Assembly (NCBI GenBank): GCA_017163975.1 | Contig: JAFFSR010000317.1 | Coordinates: forward strand, 180,001 to 244,000 | Length of the DNA stretch: 64,000 nucleotides | Reading direction: 5' to 3' | From: Anastatus disparis | Lineage: Eukaryota > Arthropoda > Insecta > Hymenoptera > Eupelmidae | Shown here: piece after piece, positions 10,720 to 23,040 of the stretch | How the letters are laid out: the number at the start of each line of letters is the position of its first letter | Numbering within the stretch: position 1 is the first letter of the stretch | Made by a program: the position numbers and the translations under genes | The notes under the pieces: generated by a model | What the model was told of the DNA's origin: nothing | Databases searched by the model: none | The model's input: the letters and a program-made list of their open reading frames with translations, nothing else

Positions 10720-11062
10720 ACATATACTTTACATTTTTATGTATTTTTATGTAACGTAATAAATTATCTTTTCGATGAAATCCTTTTCCACAAATGTTGC
10801 GAATATTACTATAATTAGATGCATGACTTTGTTAGTGTCTTATTAAATGTTCATTCCTTATATATTTATTTTTGCAAATAGAACATTCTGATTTTTCAGG
10901 TTTGTTATGTTTTTTAAATGTCTTATATAACCTCTTTTATATTTTAATATTGTTCCACATAATTAACAAATATATATTTTTGATGAATGAAATTTCTTAT
11001 TATGTTTCAATAAATGGTTATAGCTCTCAAATGATCGATTGTATTTAGTGTAAGTAAACATA
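10720..11062 (-). pseudogene. C2H2 zinc-finger relic
   Basis: Across several frames the minus strand shows three C2H2-like fingers. The first contains LCGTILKYKRGYIRHL after a stop, the second CSICKNKYIRNEHLIRH, and the third ICGKGFHRKDNLLRYIKI, in which the first cysteine is lost. Frameshifts and stops separate them, so this is not an expressed protein. Upstream the frame contains YNRSFESYNHLLKHNKKFH, possibly another degenerate finger. It may once have been joined to the RPA-like piece on the far side of the LINE, but that is inference. Confidence 0.55.
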
Positions 11063-11269
11063 TTTATTGCTTGATTAATATAATAATACTTATTATATTA
11101 TATATAGTGTAATTTAATATTTTTTAATATTCTTAAGTTTTATTATTTATAATTTATGTAGCATTTACTATATACATGTATATTTTATTAATAATTTTTT
11201 AAATTTTCTTCTTTAAATCAAACATTTTTTTATTTAAAATATACGCAGTTATTATACTTTTTAATTATT

Positions 11270-11664
11270 TGTCGAAGATAGCTCCAACAATCACCCGCAA
11301 GTCTTATGAGAGCGCCACTATTCAACTCACGCGCTCAGCCCGACTCTCTCTGTCTCTGTCTCTTCCGTGTGTCTTCACGTCGCGGCGCACCTTCTGTCTC
11401 TCTGGATTCATTCCTTCTCTGGACGGTGCCCTGTGCCCATGTTTTGTGACTTCAAGATTACTTATTTTACCTTATTTTCCATACTGTATATACAGAGTTT
11501 ATTTTGTACTGTACTTAATAGAGAAGCTTCAAGTGTTCATTAAATAAAATCATTTCGTTTTGTAATTTAATTTAGTTGTGTTGTACACACGAACTTTCAT
11601 AAATCATTTTGTTTCGTAATTTAATTTAGTTGTGTTGTACACACGAACTTTCATAAATCCAACA
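11270..11664 (+). repeat. Copia 5' LTR with internal 54-bp duplication
   Basis: Starts TGTCGAAGATAGCTCC and ends AATCCAACA. A TATATA-containing stretch near 11,487 and an AATAAA-type signal near 11,543 are candidate promoter and polyadenylation signals. The segment from AAATCATTTCGTTTTG to GAACTTTCAT occurs twice in tandem (54-bp unit), so this LTR is about 395 bp against 341 bp in the 3' copy. Confidence 0.95.
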
Positions 11665-11684
11665 GGTTATCGGCCCAGCCACGC
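11665..11684 (+). promoter_or_regulatory. Copia primer-binding site
   Basis: GGTTATCGGCCCAGCC directly follows the LTR. It closely resembles the site in Drosophila copia, which is primed by an internally cleaved initiator-methionine tRNA. The match is by recollection of that motif and not by alignment. Confidence 0.75.
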
Positions 11685-12607
11685 TATACAAGTTTTTTTT
11701 GAAAGAAAAGAAAGGAGGTGCAGTTTGGAAATATTAGCGTGGTAAGTAGAGTGCAGTTTTCAGAAAAAGTTTTTTATTCAGATGTGAGGAAATAGTGCGC
11801 GATAAATCTTAGAGCTGACATTATGTGTCACATTTCTCTCTCCATTTAGTGCTATTCAGAAGTGTTTTGATACGAGGGGTGTGAAAAGAAAAAAAAAGCG
11901 AAAACGTTTAGAGAAGTGTATATGAAAAGAAAAAGATAGGAAAAGCGCGCTGTTAAATTAACCATCCTTTTTCTTCTTTCTTTACTCTCTTTCTCGGGAT
12001 AATGTGTGTGGTGTCAGAAATTCGGGCGTAAATTATTCAGATGTGAAATATTGCATAAAAGCGAAAAGCGAAGGTGAAAAAAAAAAAAAAAAAAGACGCG
12101 CTGTGCGCGATTGACCGCCATTTTTTCTCTGTCCTTCTCTATCTCGCTTCTCTCTTAGCATCCTTTGTTGCGTCGGATATTCGAACGTGTTATTTTTCTC
12201 TTTCTTTCATCTTCAGACGTGATTTTGTTTCCCTTTTTCTTATTTTTTTTGTTTGTATATTCAAAAGTGCAAAATAAAGTTAAATATAAACGGGCATCGG
12301 GAGAAAGCATAAGGAAAGAAAGAGACAGAGATAGAGAAGCGCGTTAGCTGAGGGCGCGCGACACACAGTCCCCCGCCGATTTTTTTGTACGTTCATGTTT
12401 TTTTTTTCTAGAAAAAAACACACGCGTCAAAACAGTTAAATTTTTTTTTCTTTCCCTTTTTTTTGCTGTAAAATTTTATTTCTATTCAGAGAGAAGCGAG
12501 TGCTGCCAGTGTTGAGCTCTACAAAAAAAAGTATTGACTTCACTGAAAATAAAATAATACAAGATACTTGCATTCGGTACACTTGTATTGCCTATATGCA
12601 TATGTGT

Positions 12608-12654
<47 letters not shown>

Positions 12655-13260
12655 CGTATATACATGCTCACGGTGTTGGTGCCACAAAGTCTTGCGTGTT
12701 TAATGGTATTTTGTATGTGTGAGTGATCACCTCTCTCGCATTAATAGTGTGATTGCGTTCGTCACACTCACGCCGAGAGAGCGCATATATACGATACTAC
12801 GAACACACGGACGAAATATTCTATTAAAGTGACGCGTTAACTTGTCGTACGGTTCCGTGTACACTAGAATATTTTTTTTCAGCAAATTATAAGAGTATAT
12901 GTTTGGTAACTTAAATTTCTTTCCATACAGAAATTTATTTTTTATTTTTCGTGTATACTTTAATAGACTTGAATTTAAATTATCGCTTAAATTAAAATGT
13001 ACTATTTATACTGCATTAACTTGTTGTACGGTTGTGCAGATAAATAAATAGTTTTACACAAGTCAATTAAGAGAGAAAATTTTTATTCAAAAATAGAATT
13101 TTCATTTTTCAGAGAATAAAATTGTTTTTCTAAAATCTTGAATTTTATATAATTACTTAATACAACGCAACAACTTGCTGTGCGGTTTTGCATGTATTGA
13201 GGGGTATAATATTATTCAAGCTGATTATTTTTTTTTTTTCAGAGGATACAAAAAAAAACA
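11685..13260 (+). other. Copia untranslated leader
   Basis: About 1.6 kb between the primer site and the first plausible gag ATG. It contains poly-A and poly-T runs, an AT microsatellite at 12,617-12,648 and several pyrimidine tracts followed by AG, the last at 13,228-13,242 just before the gag ATG. No long coding frame is convincing. Confidence 0.6.
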
Positions 13261-16200
13261 ATGGATAAGAACAATGCTGAAAATGCCGGCAACGGCTCCA
13301 ACACAAACGACGTCAACGTCGATGAAAGAGGTGCTGAGGCAAATGGTAATTGAATTTATCTTTGTTAAAATAATTTTTTTTCAACCAAACATTAAAGAGT
13401 TCAGTTTTTTTATCAAAATAAACATAAATTCAAACATTAAAGAGTTCAGATTTTTTATCAAAATAAACATAAATTCAAACAATAAAGAGTTCAGATTTTT
13501 TATCAAAATAAACATAAATTCAAATAGTAAAGAGTTCAGTTTTTTTATCAAAATAAACAAAAACTTAAAAATCAGAGACTTATACAGCTATCTATCTATA
13601 GCTCAAGGAGTCAACACTGAGCAGCAAGCTTCATTTACTCCTCCAAGAACAACCCCAGCTTTTACTCTCATACCTCCATCAGAGAGAATCGCTATGAACA
13701 ACCTTTGGACCCTGCGCCAACTGACGCAATTAGCAAAGGACACCAGGGCTGCTCAAGAAGTAATGGCGGACAATATAGAAAGATTGGAGAAGTTTGGGGA
13801 TCAAATGATCCTTATGATGTCCAAAGCGGAGAAGCTGACGGCCAACGTTCTGGAAGCGGAGAAGTTGCGGTGTAAAGCCATGGAGGTAACACTCCCTATT
13901 ATGAACTCTACCGATCATAATCCTCCAGAGTTAACTTGTCAAACAATAATATTAGTTTGGATGTAATAGTAGGTCTAAATGAAACATTTAAAAATATGCA
14001 CAAAGCAATCGAAGGGAGTACGGATAGTCAGAAGTTTTCAACAAAAAGAAATTACAAGTTAACTCAAAAGACTGGATTGCATCTCTGGTTGGATTATTTA
14101 GATTCAGAGTTAAGAGCGTCAAACCTATCAGATGTTCTAGATAAAGAAAATACAAATACATTCAATTTTGATTCAAATGAAATAGAAAAACGTAAAAGAT
14201 TGGTAAGGGATACTATAATTAATAGATTAGATGAATATTATCATAAAAAAATAATAAATTTAAAAGATCCTATTGAAATCATAAACAAAATAAAAGAAAG
14301 TAAAAGAATAGAAATGAATGTAACAGCAACGTCAGTAAGGGCTAAATTATATAAACTAACTATTAAAACAGGGGGAAAGATTGAGACATTTAATAATAGG
14401 TTAGATGCAATTATAAGAGATTATGAGAATAGTAATCCAACAGAGAAGCTCTCCACAGAGGAAAAGAGGTCTGCCTTTTATTCGACAGTGTCAGGACACT
14501 ATCAGGAGTTAAGATCGGCAACACTGATAAGAAGACAAAGTTATCAAACTGAAATGACACTGGATAAAATAAAAAACTTTTTACTACAGCTGGAAGCCGA
14601 AAAGAAGGAAGACAAACACCCAGAAGTGAGAGCCAATACAGCCCAAGGGAGGACGCAAAGTAACATCAAATGTTACAGATGCAACAAAATGGGACATGCC
14701 CAGGCTGAATGTCCACTGATCAAGTATAACTCGTGGTTCTGTTACTATTGCAACAAAGTAACAGACCGCAAAGGAACAGAGTGTTTTCAAAGAGGCAGTG
14801 GCACTTCAGGATCAGGTGCAAAACCATCCAGAGGAGGGTATGTAAATAATTATAATAAATATAACAATAAAAGAGGTAGAGGTAACAACCATAATAACAA
14901 AAAAGATAAAAGGGAAAACTCAAATACATTCAGAAGTAGGGTATTCAAAAATACTAAAAACAACTCCGCTCCAGAACGCTCACAGAAAAAGAAAACAGCT
15001 AGAACTTTCTTAACAGGTAACAATAATATAACAAATACTAACAATAATATAAAATTTTTAGCAGACTCGGGTGCGACAGAGCAAATTGTAAAGAAAAGTC
15101 TAATCTTGAGTAATTTTAAAAAATGCTCGGGAAAAATCATTAAAAGCGCGAATAAAAATAAAACAGCAGATATTACCATAGATGGAAAAGGTAATCTTAT
15201 GCTGGTTTCAAACAGAAACAATTCAGATGTAGTTAAATCAACAAATGTGTTAGTAGCTTCAGAAGTTTCACATAATCTGATTTCACTGAGAAAATTCGCA
15301 GACGCTGGTCTAGGCATTTATCTAGACAACAACATGCTGGAAATTTTCGATAAATACACTGGAGTCAGATATCTAACAGGAAAGTACGTGAAACCAAATT
15401 GGTTAATTTCACTGGACATAGTAACCAAAAATGAAGATATATTTCAAGAAAGTCATGAAGAATATGAATGCGAAGCAAGAATAGTTTCCGTGGACGACTT
15501 CATGCAACAATCTCAGTGTGAGATGTTAAATCTGGAACAAATCACAGAAACCCCAGCTGAGATTGGGAGGGAGAATATGAAGAAGGAAGTCGACGAAAAG
15601 CAAGAAATACAGGCTATAAATTCAGATTTTCTAAAAGGAAAAATTACGAAGTTAAACAACATAACTGATCCGCTAATATTAGAAAATCTACTGGATACAA
15701 ATGAAAACTCAAAAGCTAAAAGCAGCGAATTAGATGAAGGTATGCTATGGCATGTGAGACTAGGACACATGTCTCTAGGTTACTTAAAACATCTGCAGAA
15801 GTCAACTGATTTCTTGAAGGGGATCAAATTCAGAGACAACATACTAGATTGTGAATCTTGTATATTGGGTAAAATGGAAAATCTCCCCTTCTCGAAAACA
15901 AGAGAAAGAGCAACCAGATGCCTAGAGTTAATTCACACAGATGTTATGGGTCCTATAAAACCACTATCTTATCCTGGAGAAAACAAGTTTATAGTGGTAT
16001 TTATAGACGACTACTCCAGATTTGCCAAGGTCTACTCGATCAAACACAAGAACGAGACAGGTGACTGCCTAGAAAGATTTCTCAAAACTATGAGAAATTT
16101 ATTGAAAGAAGATGCAAAAGTATGCTATATAAGAGCAGATAATGGCACAGAATTCACTGGAGGTAAATTCTTAGAAATAATGACAAAAGAAAAAATTGAA

Positions 16201-18624
16201 AACAACTTTGGACCACCTCATACACCACAACTCAACGGAACAGCAGAAAGATTCAACAAGACGATTCAGAACAAAATAAGAACAAAGATGATCGACTCAG
16301 GTCTACCTGGCAGTATGTGGATTCTGGCAGCAGAAGCAGCAGTACATATATATAACAGGTCACCACATCGTTCCTTGGAATTTAAAACTCCACTAGACGT
16401 GATTCTGCCAAACCATAAACACCATGAGGAGAAAATTCGAAGGTTTGGAAGTATAGCATATGCTAAAATCCCAATCACAACGTCAAAGTTTTCAGAAAGA
16501 GCAGTCAAAGCTGTCACGGTGGGATATACAACAACAGGCTACATCTTATGGCATCCTGGAACAAGGAAATTCATAAATTCAAGAAATGTCAGGTTTAATG
16601 AAAAATTAGTATACAAAGATATGTTCAAGCGAATGCCACAGGATTTGGAAATGATTGAAATTTCTGATATAAAAGAAACAGAACAAAATAATTTCAGAGA
16701 ACCAGAAAAACTCTCAGATGACTCGAATAAAAATTCAGAGATACTAAATAAAAATACAGAAGCCCTGGACAAACCAAAAAGAGGGAGACCAAAGGAAAGA
16801 CCCTCAGATGGACAGGACAAATATGAACAAGTCGAAAGGAAAGCTAAGCGACCTGAAAGGGTAGCCAAAACCAACTGGAAGCTCAACGTAAGAGCAAGAG
16901 AAGCACAACCAGACAAGCAAATAGATAATGAATCGTACCATGCTATACTTGCCGAAGTCAACCAAGATCCAAAAAGTTATAAAGAGGCTATGTCATCAAC
17001 AGAAAGAAATGAATGGCAGAGCGCAGTGGAAGAAGAACTACGTTCTATGAAAGAAAACGAAGTTTGGGAAATAATTAACATACCAAGCTACACGTCAGAA
17101 GGAAACAGAGTAAACGTAATAGACTCTAGATGGGTATTTAAGAAGAAAACTGATGAAACGGGCAAAATTAGCTATAAAGCTAGGTTAGTTGTTAGAGGAT
17201 TCAAAGACAAAACAGAATATAGTCTGAGCGAAACATATGCTCCAGTGTCGAGAATGTCTCTAATTAGATCAGCCCTATGCATAATCAACAAATACGACTT
17301 GGAAGCTACACAACTGGACGTCAAAACAGCGTTTCTACATGGGACTTTGGAAGAAGATATTTATATGAAGATTTTAGATGGACTTGAATGTGACGATACG
17401 ACTAAACGCACCAAAGTGTGTAAAGTACACAAGTCCTTATATGGACTGAAAGTAAGTCCAAAAAGGTGGAATAAAAGCTTCTCAGAAGAAGCCCAGAAAC
17501 TAGGACTGGAAAAGGATGTCAACGAACCTTGCCTCTTCACCTCGAGAAAAGATGGACAAGTTGTCTTTATAATATTGTATGTAGACGATGCAATATTAGC
17601 AGGAAACAACCGAGCCAAAATGCAAGAGGTTAAAACTAAATTAAGCTCGGTGTTCAGAATGAAAGATTTAGGCAAACCCAGATGTTTCCTAGGGATAAAC
17701 ATCACAAGAGATCGTTCGAGTCAAACGCTGAAGCTAAACCAGAAGGACTACACAGAAAAGGTGTTAGAACGGTTCAACATGAAAGAGAGCAAATCGCAGT
17801 CAACACCTATGATTACCAGACAAGTCAGGAACAGAGAACATAAACAGCCTGACGATAATACTTCAGAAGAAAGGAAACTTGAAAAGAAAATCCCATTCAG
17901 AGAAGCTATAGGAAGCCTACTGTACTTGGCTGGCATAACCAGACCAGACATAGCGTATGCTGTTAACTACTTATCCAGAAGACAAACACAAGCCACAGAA
18001 GAGGATTGGAAAGACGTAAAAAGGATTTTTCGATACCTCAGAGGAACAGCTGATCTAGGACTCACCTACTCTGGAGATGGGAATTCATTAGAAGCCATGA
18101 CTGATGCAAGCTTCAGAGATTGGCATGACTCTTTATCCACAGGAGGATACATAATAAAACTGTTCAATGATCCGATCTCATGGAGAAGTCACGAACAGAA
18201 GTACGTGACGCTATCTACATGTCAAGCAGAGTATTTAGCTATGAGCGACGCATGTCAGGAACTGGTCTCCATCGATAAAGCAACAAGAGATATCATCGGA
18301 AAAACGTTATACCCTGTAACCATATGGTGTGACAACAAGTCAGCCGGTGACTGTACTCAAATGGATGGCAGCCACAGACTAAAGAACTTCGATGATGACA
18401 TAACAACCATCAAAGCCAATTTAGAATCCAGAGAACACACTGGAAGCAAGAGTCACATGGCAACAACTCATGGTGACTATGTCAAGCAGTGTTCCATCGA
18501 AGGGAAAGTTGTGGTCAGATGGATCTCCACTGATGAGAATGAAGCAGATATTATGACAAAACCTCTGCCTTCAGAGAAACACAAATACCTTCGCAATCGG
18601 ATTCTAAAATTAGAGATAAATTAA
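13261..18624 (+). CDS. Copia Gag-Pol polyprotein, likely spliced at the 5' end
   Basis: The continuous frame runs from 13,921 to TAA at 18,624. In order it has a capsid-like Gag, zinc knuckle CYRCNKMGHAQAEC (14,671-14,712), protease FLADSGATEQIV (15,055-15,090), GAG-pre-integrase HVRLGHMSLGYLKHL with CESC, integrase HTDVMGP..FIDDYSRF..RADNGTEF and NGTAERFNK, reverse transcriptase LDVKTAFLHGTL and YVDDA (17,578-17,592), and RNase H CQAEYLAMSDA and WCDNKSAG. No internal stop is seen and all catalytic motifs are present. The Gag start is inferred. An ATG at 13,261 followed by a hydrophilic frame ends at a donor at 13,346. An acceptor ends at 13,601. A second candidate intron (13,870-13,955) brings the frame into Gag-Pol. 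Joining 13,261-13,345, 13,602-13,869 and 13,956-18,624 keeps one frame of 1,673 codons plus stop. Without splicing, a frameshift between 13,921 and 13,966 would be needed. Confidence 0.93.
13394..13568 (+). repeat. Four tandem 45-bp repeats in the copia leader/intron
   Basis: Four copies of a 45-bp unit starting AAAGAGTTCAG and containing TTATCAAAATAAACATAAAT, the last copy shorter. Because 45 is a multiple of three, one frame reads a 15-residue repeat built around KEFxFFIKININSN. The block lies wholly inside the proposed first intron (13,346-13,601). Confidence 0.95.
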
Positions 18625-18830
18625 ATCTAAAGAATAATCCAGATCTTATTCAGATGTCATACGAGTCTAAAGCTAACTACCTTAGTTTATCGTAGAAGTC
18701 TACTAACACCAAAGGCTATATACAAAAATAGTAGATATACTTTCAAAAGTTAAAGAAAGTATAAATTTCTTTTTTTTCACATGGTACTAAGGAGAACAAG
18801 TTGGAGGAGCCAAAAAAGTAGACGGAATTG

Positions 18831-18844
18831 TTGGAGGGAGGGAG
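18831..18844 (+). promoter_or_regulatory. Copia polypurine tract
   Basis: TTGGAGGGAGGGAG immediately precedes the 3' LTR start TGTCGAAG, the usual position of the plus-strand DNA primer. Confidence 0.88.
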
Positions 18845-19185
18845 TGTCGAAGATAGCTCCAACAATCACCCGCAAGTCTTATGGGAGCGCCACTATTCAA
18901 CTCACGCGCTCAGCCCGACTCTCTCTGTCTCTGTCTCTTCCGTGTGTCTTCACGTCGCGGCGCATTTTCTGTCTCTCTGGATTCATTCCTTCTCTGGACG
19001 GCGCCCTGTGCCCATGTTTTGTGACTTCAAGATTACTTATTTTACCTTATTTTCCATACTGTATATACAGAGTTTATTTTGTACTGTACTTAACAGAGAA
19101 GCTTTAAGTGTTCATTAAATAAAATCATTTCGTTTTGTAATTTAATTTAGTTGTGTTGTACACATGAACTTTCATAAATCCAAAG
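18845..19185 (+). repeat. Copia 3' LTR
   Basis: Matches the 5' LTR along its length with about seven substitutions and has a single copy of the 54-bp segment duplicated there. It ends AATCCAAAG next to the TTATT duplication, where the 5' copy ends AATCCAACA, so the last bases have changed. The frames of 92 to 108 codons within both LTRs are artefacts of the repeat. Confidence 0.95.
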
Positions 19186-19197
19186 TTATTATTAAAT

Positions 19198-19833
19198 GGG
19201 CCATGTACAGGTACAAATTACGTAAGGATATTTTCATTACATACAACTTTTCATTATTTATATGTAAGGGTCTATATTTTTTTTTTTCTAATTTTGACCC
19301 CTTGCTTTATTTAACGTTTTGTTAATTGAACGAGGCTAGAATAATAAAAATTACATTCGTAAACAAATTTTTTTCTATCATAGAATTTTTTCATTTATTA
19401 ATAAATGAATATGATAATCGTCAGTTTAAAATTGTAATTTCTAATCTTAAAATTATAGTGTTCATAAAAAATCATATGTATTAATACGTATTTCTGTATC
19501 ATTAGTCTTCTTTGTATTAATTTATTTAGAATCATGTAGGGACAATATTCTTATAGTAATATAAACTATCATGTAAATATATATATAAATATATAGATAC
19601 ATGTGAGAATAGGTAGACTTATACAAATTATGTATTATTACACATAATAAAGTATATATAATTGTACATAAACTATGTATAATTGTATATAATCCGTATA
19701 TAATTTTATATAAATATAAAGGTAAACTCTTGTAAAATATTTTTAAACCTCCTCTTCCCATCTATGTAAGAGATTATAAGTTATTTGGACACCCTTTGTC
19801 CCCTATCAACCTTACGTAATTTGTACACGGGTC
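19198..19833. mobile_element. MITE with TACAAATTACGTAAGG inverted ends
   Basis: The left end GGGCCATGTACAGGTACAAA reads on into TTACGTAAGG. The right end reads CCTTACGTAATTTGTACACG then GGTCT. The 16-bp core TACAAATTACGTAAGG is perfectly inverted. The 636-bp interior is AT-rich and carries no transposase. It sits 7 bp from the copia insertion. The superfamily is not assigned. Confidence 0.65.
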
Positions 19834-21006
19834 TGAAATTAAAATTAAAAATTATAAACTTTTCGATTTTAATAATGATTTCAATAGATAAAATTTTTAT
19901 ATGGATTAGCTGTTTTTTTCTAATTGATTTACATCGATTAATACTTGAGTAAATAACAAAGAACTCAATTGTTACTCGGTCGGTATTAGATTGTACTCCA
20001 GCTTGGTCTTAAAAAAAGAATATTGTAACGCGATGAGTTTGAGTTTTAAAATTAAAATGTTTTAATTAATTATATATTAAAAATAATTAATAATCATTTT
20101 TCATTATTTTTATTTTATACAATTATTAAAAACCTTGTAAATTTAAATACAAGATTTATATTCATTTGGCTAATTAATAAATATTTATATTTTTAATATA
20201 AGTTAAAATAATTCGTTTGTATAATGATTGTTACATAAATATATTGTTTCTGATTCCATAAAATGTTGCCGACAAATAATTATTAAATATTTTTTGAAAC
20301 CTTTCGTAAAATAATTCTGCAATATTTATTTATTTAATATTACGATAAATCTTTTCAATGGGTATCTTAAAAATATTTTTAAAATATATCATGAAATGTT
20401 TTGTTGCAATATTTCTAATATATTTCAAGAAACGTTTCATGAAATATTTTCGAAAGATTTCGTGAAATTTAATTATGAATTTTCTAAAATTTAATTGCAA
20501 AATCTATTAAATAATTTGAAAACTTTACATGAAATGTTTCTTGGAACATTACATATGAGGTTTTCATTTGTTATAATTTATGTCAAAAAGACAAAAAAGC
20601 AAGGAGAAAAAATTAAAACATTTTTTGTGCTATATAGTAGCATTAGTAATATGCTATGCATTTCTATATTTACATCTATTCATATTTTTATCTGTATATA
20701 TAGATGAATATAAAATATTATAAACATCCATCAAAGTTAAAAATACTTTTTTATAAGCGTTTTTTCTTTATTGATAATATGTATGTTAAAAAATCGTTGC
20801 TAAGTGCTTTAGTGCAATGCTTTTTCATAGAGCATATTAAGTTTGAGAAATTTGATTTTATTTTTTAAATATGATAAAAATACTTCAAAAACGTAATTGG
20901 ATAGGTGGTTTTCTGTTTTTATAAAAATATATGTCAACAGGCAATATGACATGATATAAAAGTTTTATAATTAATTACTGACAATTGAATAATAGTGTTT
21001 TTTTAA
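19834..21006. other. AT-rich intergenic or intronic DNA
   Basis: No gene seen. Near 20,390-20,545 the words TTTCATGAAATATTT and ACATGAAATGTTTC recur in several forms as a diffuse local repeat. The 70-codon plus-strand frame around 20,495 has no recognisable features. Confidence 0.45.
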
Positions 21007-21241
21007 GAATTGAAAATCAAGTACAAAGTATTGATATTGTTAGATGAGATCAAAGAAAATATATATTTCAAAAGAATGATAAATATTTTAAAAAGACTTA
21101 AAGTAGAATTGCCAGGAGATTGGAATCAAATTACAGATGTAAGATGCATAAAAATATATTTAAATTTTCAAGAAATATAATTATTTGAAAATAAAATTCA
21201 TATAGTTTCCTTAGATCTTAAAACAGTCTTCGATGCATTGG
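21007..21241 (+). pseudogene. Exon-like coding relic of unknown family
   Basis: A frame open from 21,007 to TAA at 21,180 contains YKVLILLDEIKENIYFKRM and LKVELPGDWNQITDVRCIKI. The same frame continues as LFENKIHIVSLDLKTVFDAL and ends at a donor-like G|GTAAGA at 21,241. The composition is unusually protein-like for this AT-rich region. The stop and the lack of flanking exons suggest a dead copy. I do not recognise the family. Confidence 0.28.
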
Positions 21242-21461
21242 GTAAGAATAGTTACATTCAAATCACATTTAAAAAATAACATCAATGAAAATATTAAACA
21301 ATGTAAACTAATTAACTGCTTATATTTAAAAAAAAAATGAAAATATATAAGATGTGATGTAGTTTTTAATGAAATAAAGCATATAATATAATTTGATTCA
21401 AATTTTTATATTAATTTTTGTAAAATATTATTTTTAATATACTAACCTTGTAATAGAAATA

Positions 21462-21524
<63 letters not shown>

Positions 21525-22084
21525 GTATATTTTTTTATTTTAAATATTTAGAATTCAAATATAAAAATTTAAAATATAAATAATTAACTTTTAGTTTTTA
21601 TTTCAAATATATTTGAAAAAAGTATATGTTTTTACAATTTTTTTTCAAAACTTGAAAAAAGTCAACAAAATCAATTGGTTAAAATAAACATTTATAACTA
21701 TATATTTACTGTATTTAAATGTAACTTACTTCATATAGTGATTGGTGGCTTTTTTTATAAGTGTGTATATTTATATACGTTGACATAGATTACATAGGGT
21801 ATATTATATTTTAATTTAAATTATATTACACCTATTCTTTAATATTTCCTATTGCAAAAATTTTATTTTAAAAATAATATTATAAACTGTAGAGCTATGA
21901 ATTAGTAGTTGCATGTGCTTTGTTCACAAACGCACTGATAATCTTCGTCACTAATTAGCATCGCAATGATAGCTGAAATACAGCGATGTTACATAAAAAT
22001 TAAAAAAAGTCAAGTATATTGTTCTCGTTTTGATTATAAAATATCGACATTACAGGTTTCTACATTTATCATTATTAATCCAAA
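21242..22084. other. AT-rich DNA with (AT)n run
   Basis: Contains an AT dinucleotide run at about 21,465-21,523 and otherwise unstructured AT-rich sequence. No gene seen. Confidence 0.5.
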
Positions 22085-22500
22085 AATTGTAAAAATATCT
22101 CTAACGTATGCTTATATGAGGTTTTTTTTGTGACAACAAACAATAGATCTGTACGCTTCAGCGACAATAATAAACGAATTTGTAAGCTTTTTTAGCGACA
22201 GTAAACAATAAATTTGTACGCTTTTTTCAGCGACAATGAGATATAAATTTGTAAGTTTCTTTTAGCGATTATGATAAATAAATTTGTAAGCTTTTCTTAG
22301 CAACAACAAACAATATATTTGTATGCTTATATGAAGTTTTTTTAGCGACAACAAACAATAAATCTGTATGCTTTTTATAAGCTTTTTTAGCGACAACAAA
22401 TAATAAATCTGTACGATTTTATAAGCTTTTTTTTAGCGACAACAAATAATAGATCTGTACGCTTCAGTGACAATAAGAAATGAATTTGTAAGCTTATAAA
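22085..22500 (-). repeat. AGCGACAAYAAAYAATAAAT minisatellite, inverted relative to 7.1 kb
   Basis: Around eight degenerate units contain TTTTTTAGCGACAACAAA, then AATAAATCTGTACGCTTT. Reverse complemented, they give the TTGTCGCTAAA..AGCTTACA words found at 7,085-7,470. Unit length varies from about 45 to 65 bp. Confidence 0.8.
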
Positions 22501-23040
22501 GCTTTTAATGCAGCCATATATTTTTATGCTGGTCTCAAGCCCAGAAATCTTTTATTAAGATAAATATGTAAATATCTTATTTCTAGTTTAAAAAAAAACA
22601 TATTTCGTTTAAATACAAGTGTCAATAAAGTACCTATGGATATTAAGCTAAATTCATTTTGTAATTTATAATTTACTTTTGTAATTAGTAAATTTTTTCA
22701 ATAATAAAAATAAAGATGCAATATATAGAAATAAAAATATTATATATTTATCTGAATGAAGAAAATGCAAAGAGAAAGTTTTGTATTATCAATTAGTTAT
22801 GTTTGCAATTATATTAATGAAATATTAATAATAATAATTTTTTTTTCATTATTGAAATTTAATATTAGAATATAAATGAAATGCAGCGAAAAAACTTTAT
22901 ATTATTAATTAGTTACAGTTACAATTATAATAATAAAATATTACCAATTATAATAATATTCAATAACTTATAATTGTTATTATAATAATAGAATATTAAT
23001 AATAATAAAAATATTTTTTTTATTACAAATTACTAAAACA
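22501..23040. other. AT-rich DNA, no gene seen
   Basis: Runs of AATAATAATA and TTATTATT with an imperfect local repeat around TATTAATTAGTTACAG-type words. No coding frame. Confidence 0.5.

Larger units (their letters stand above)
11265..19190 (+). mobile_element. Near-intact Ty1/copia retrotransposon
   Basis: Two LTRs (11,270-11,664 and 18,845-19,185) flank a primer site, a long leader, one Gag-Pol frame and a polypurine tract. The 5-bp target-site duplication TTATT is exact at 11,265-11,269 and 19,186-19,190. The LTRs differ by about seven substitutions over ~340 bp plus one 54-bp duplication, so the insertion is recent compared with the other elements here. Order of domains (protease, integrase, reverse transcriptase, RNase H) is that of copia, not gypsy. 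Confidence 0.97.

Noticed and set aside
14584..17951. Antisense frames of 60-155 codons under the copia element
   Set aside because: Shadows of the strongly supported Gag-Pol frame.
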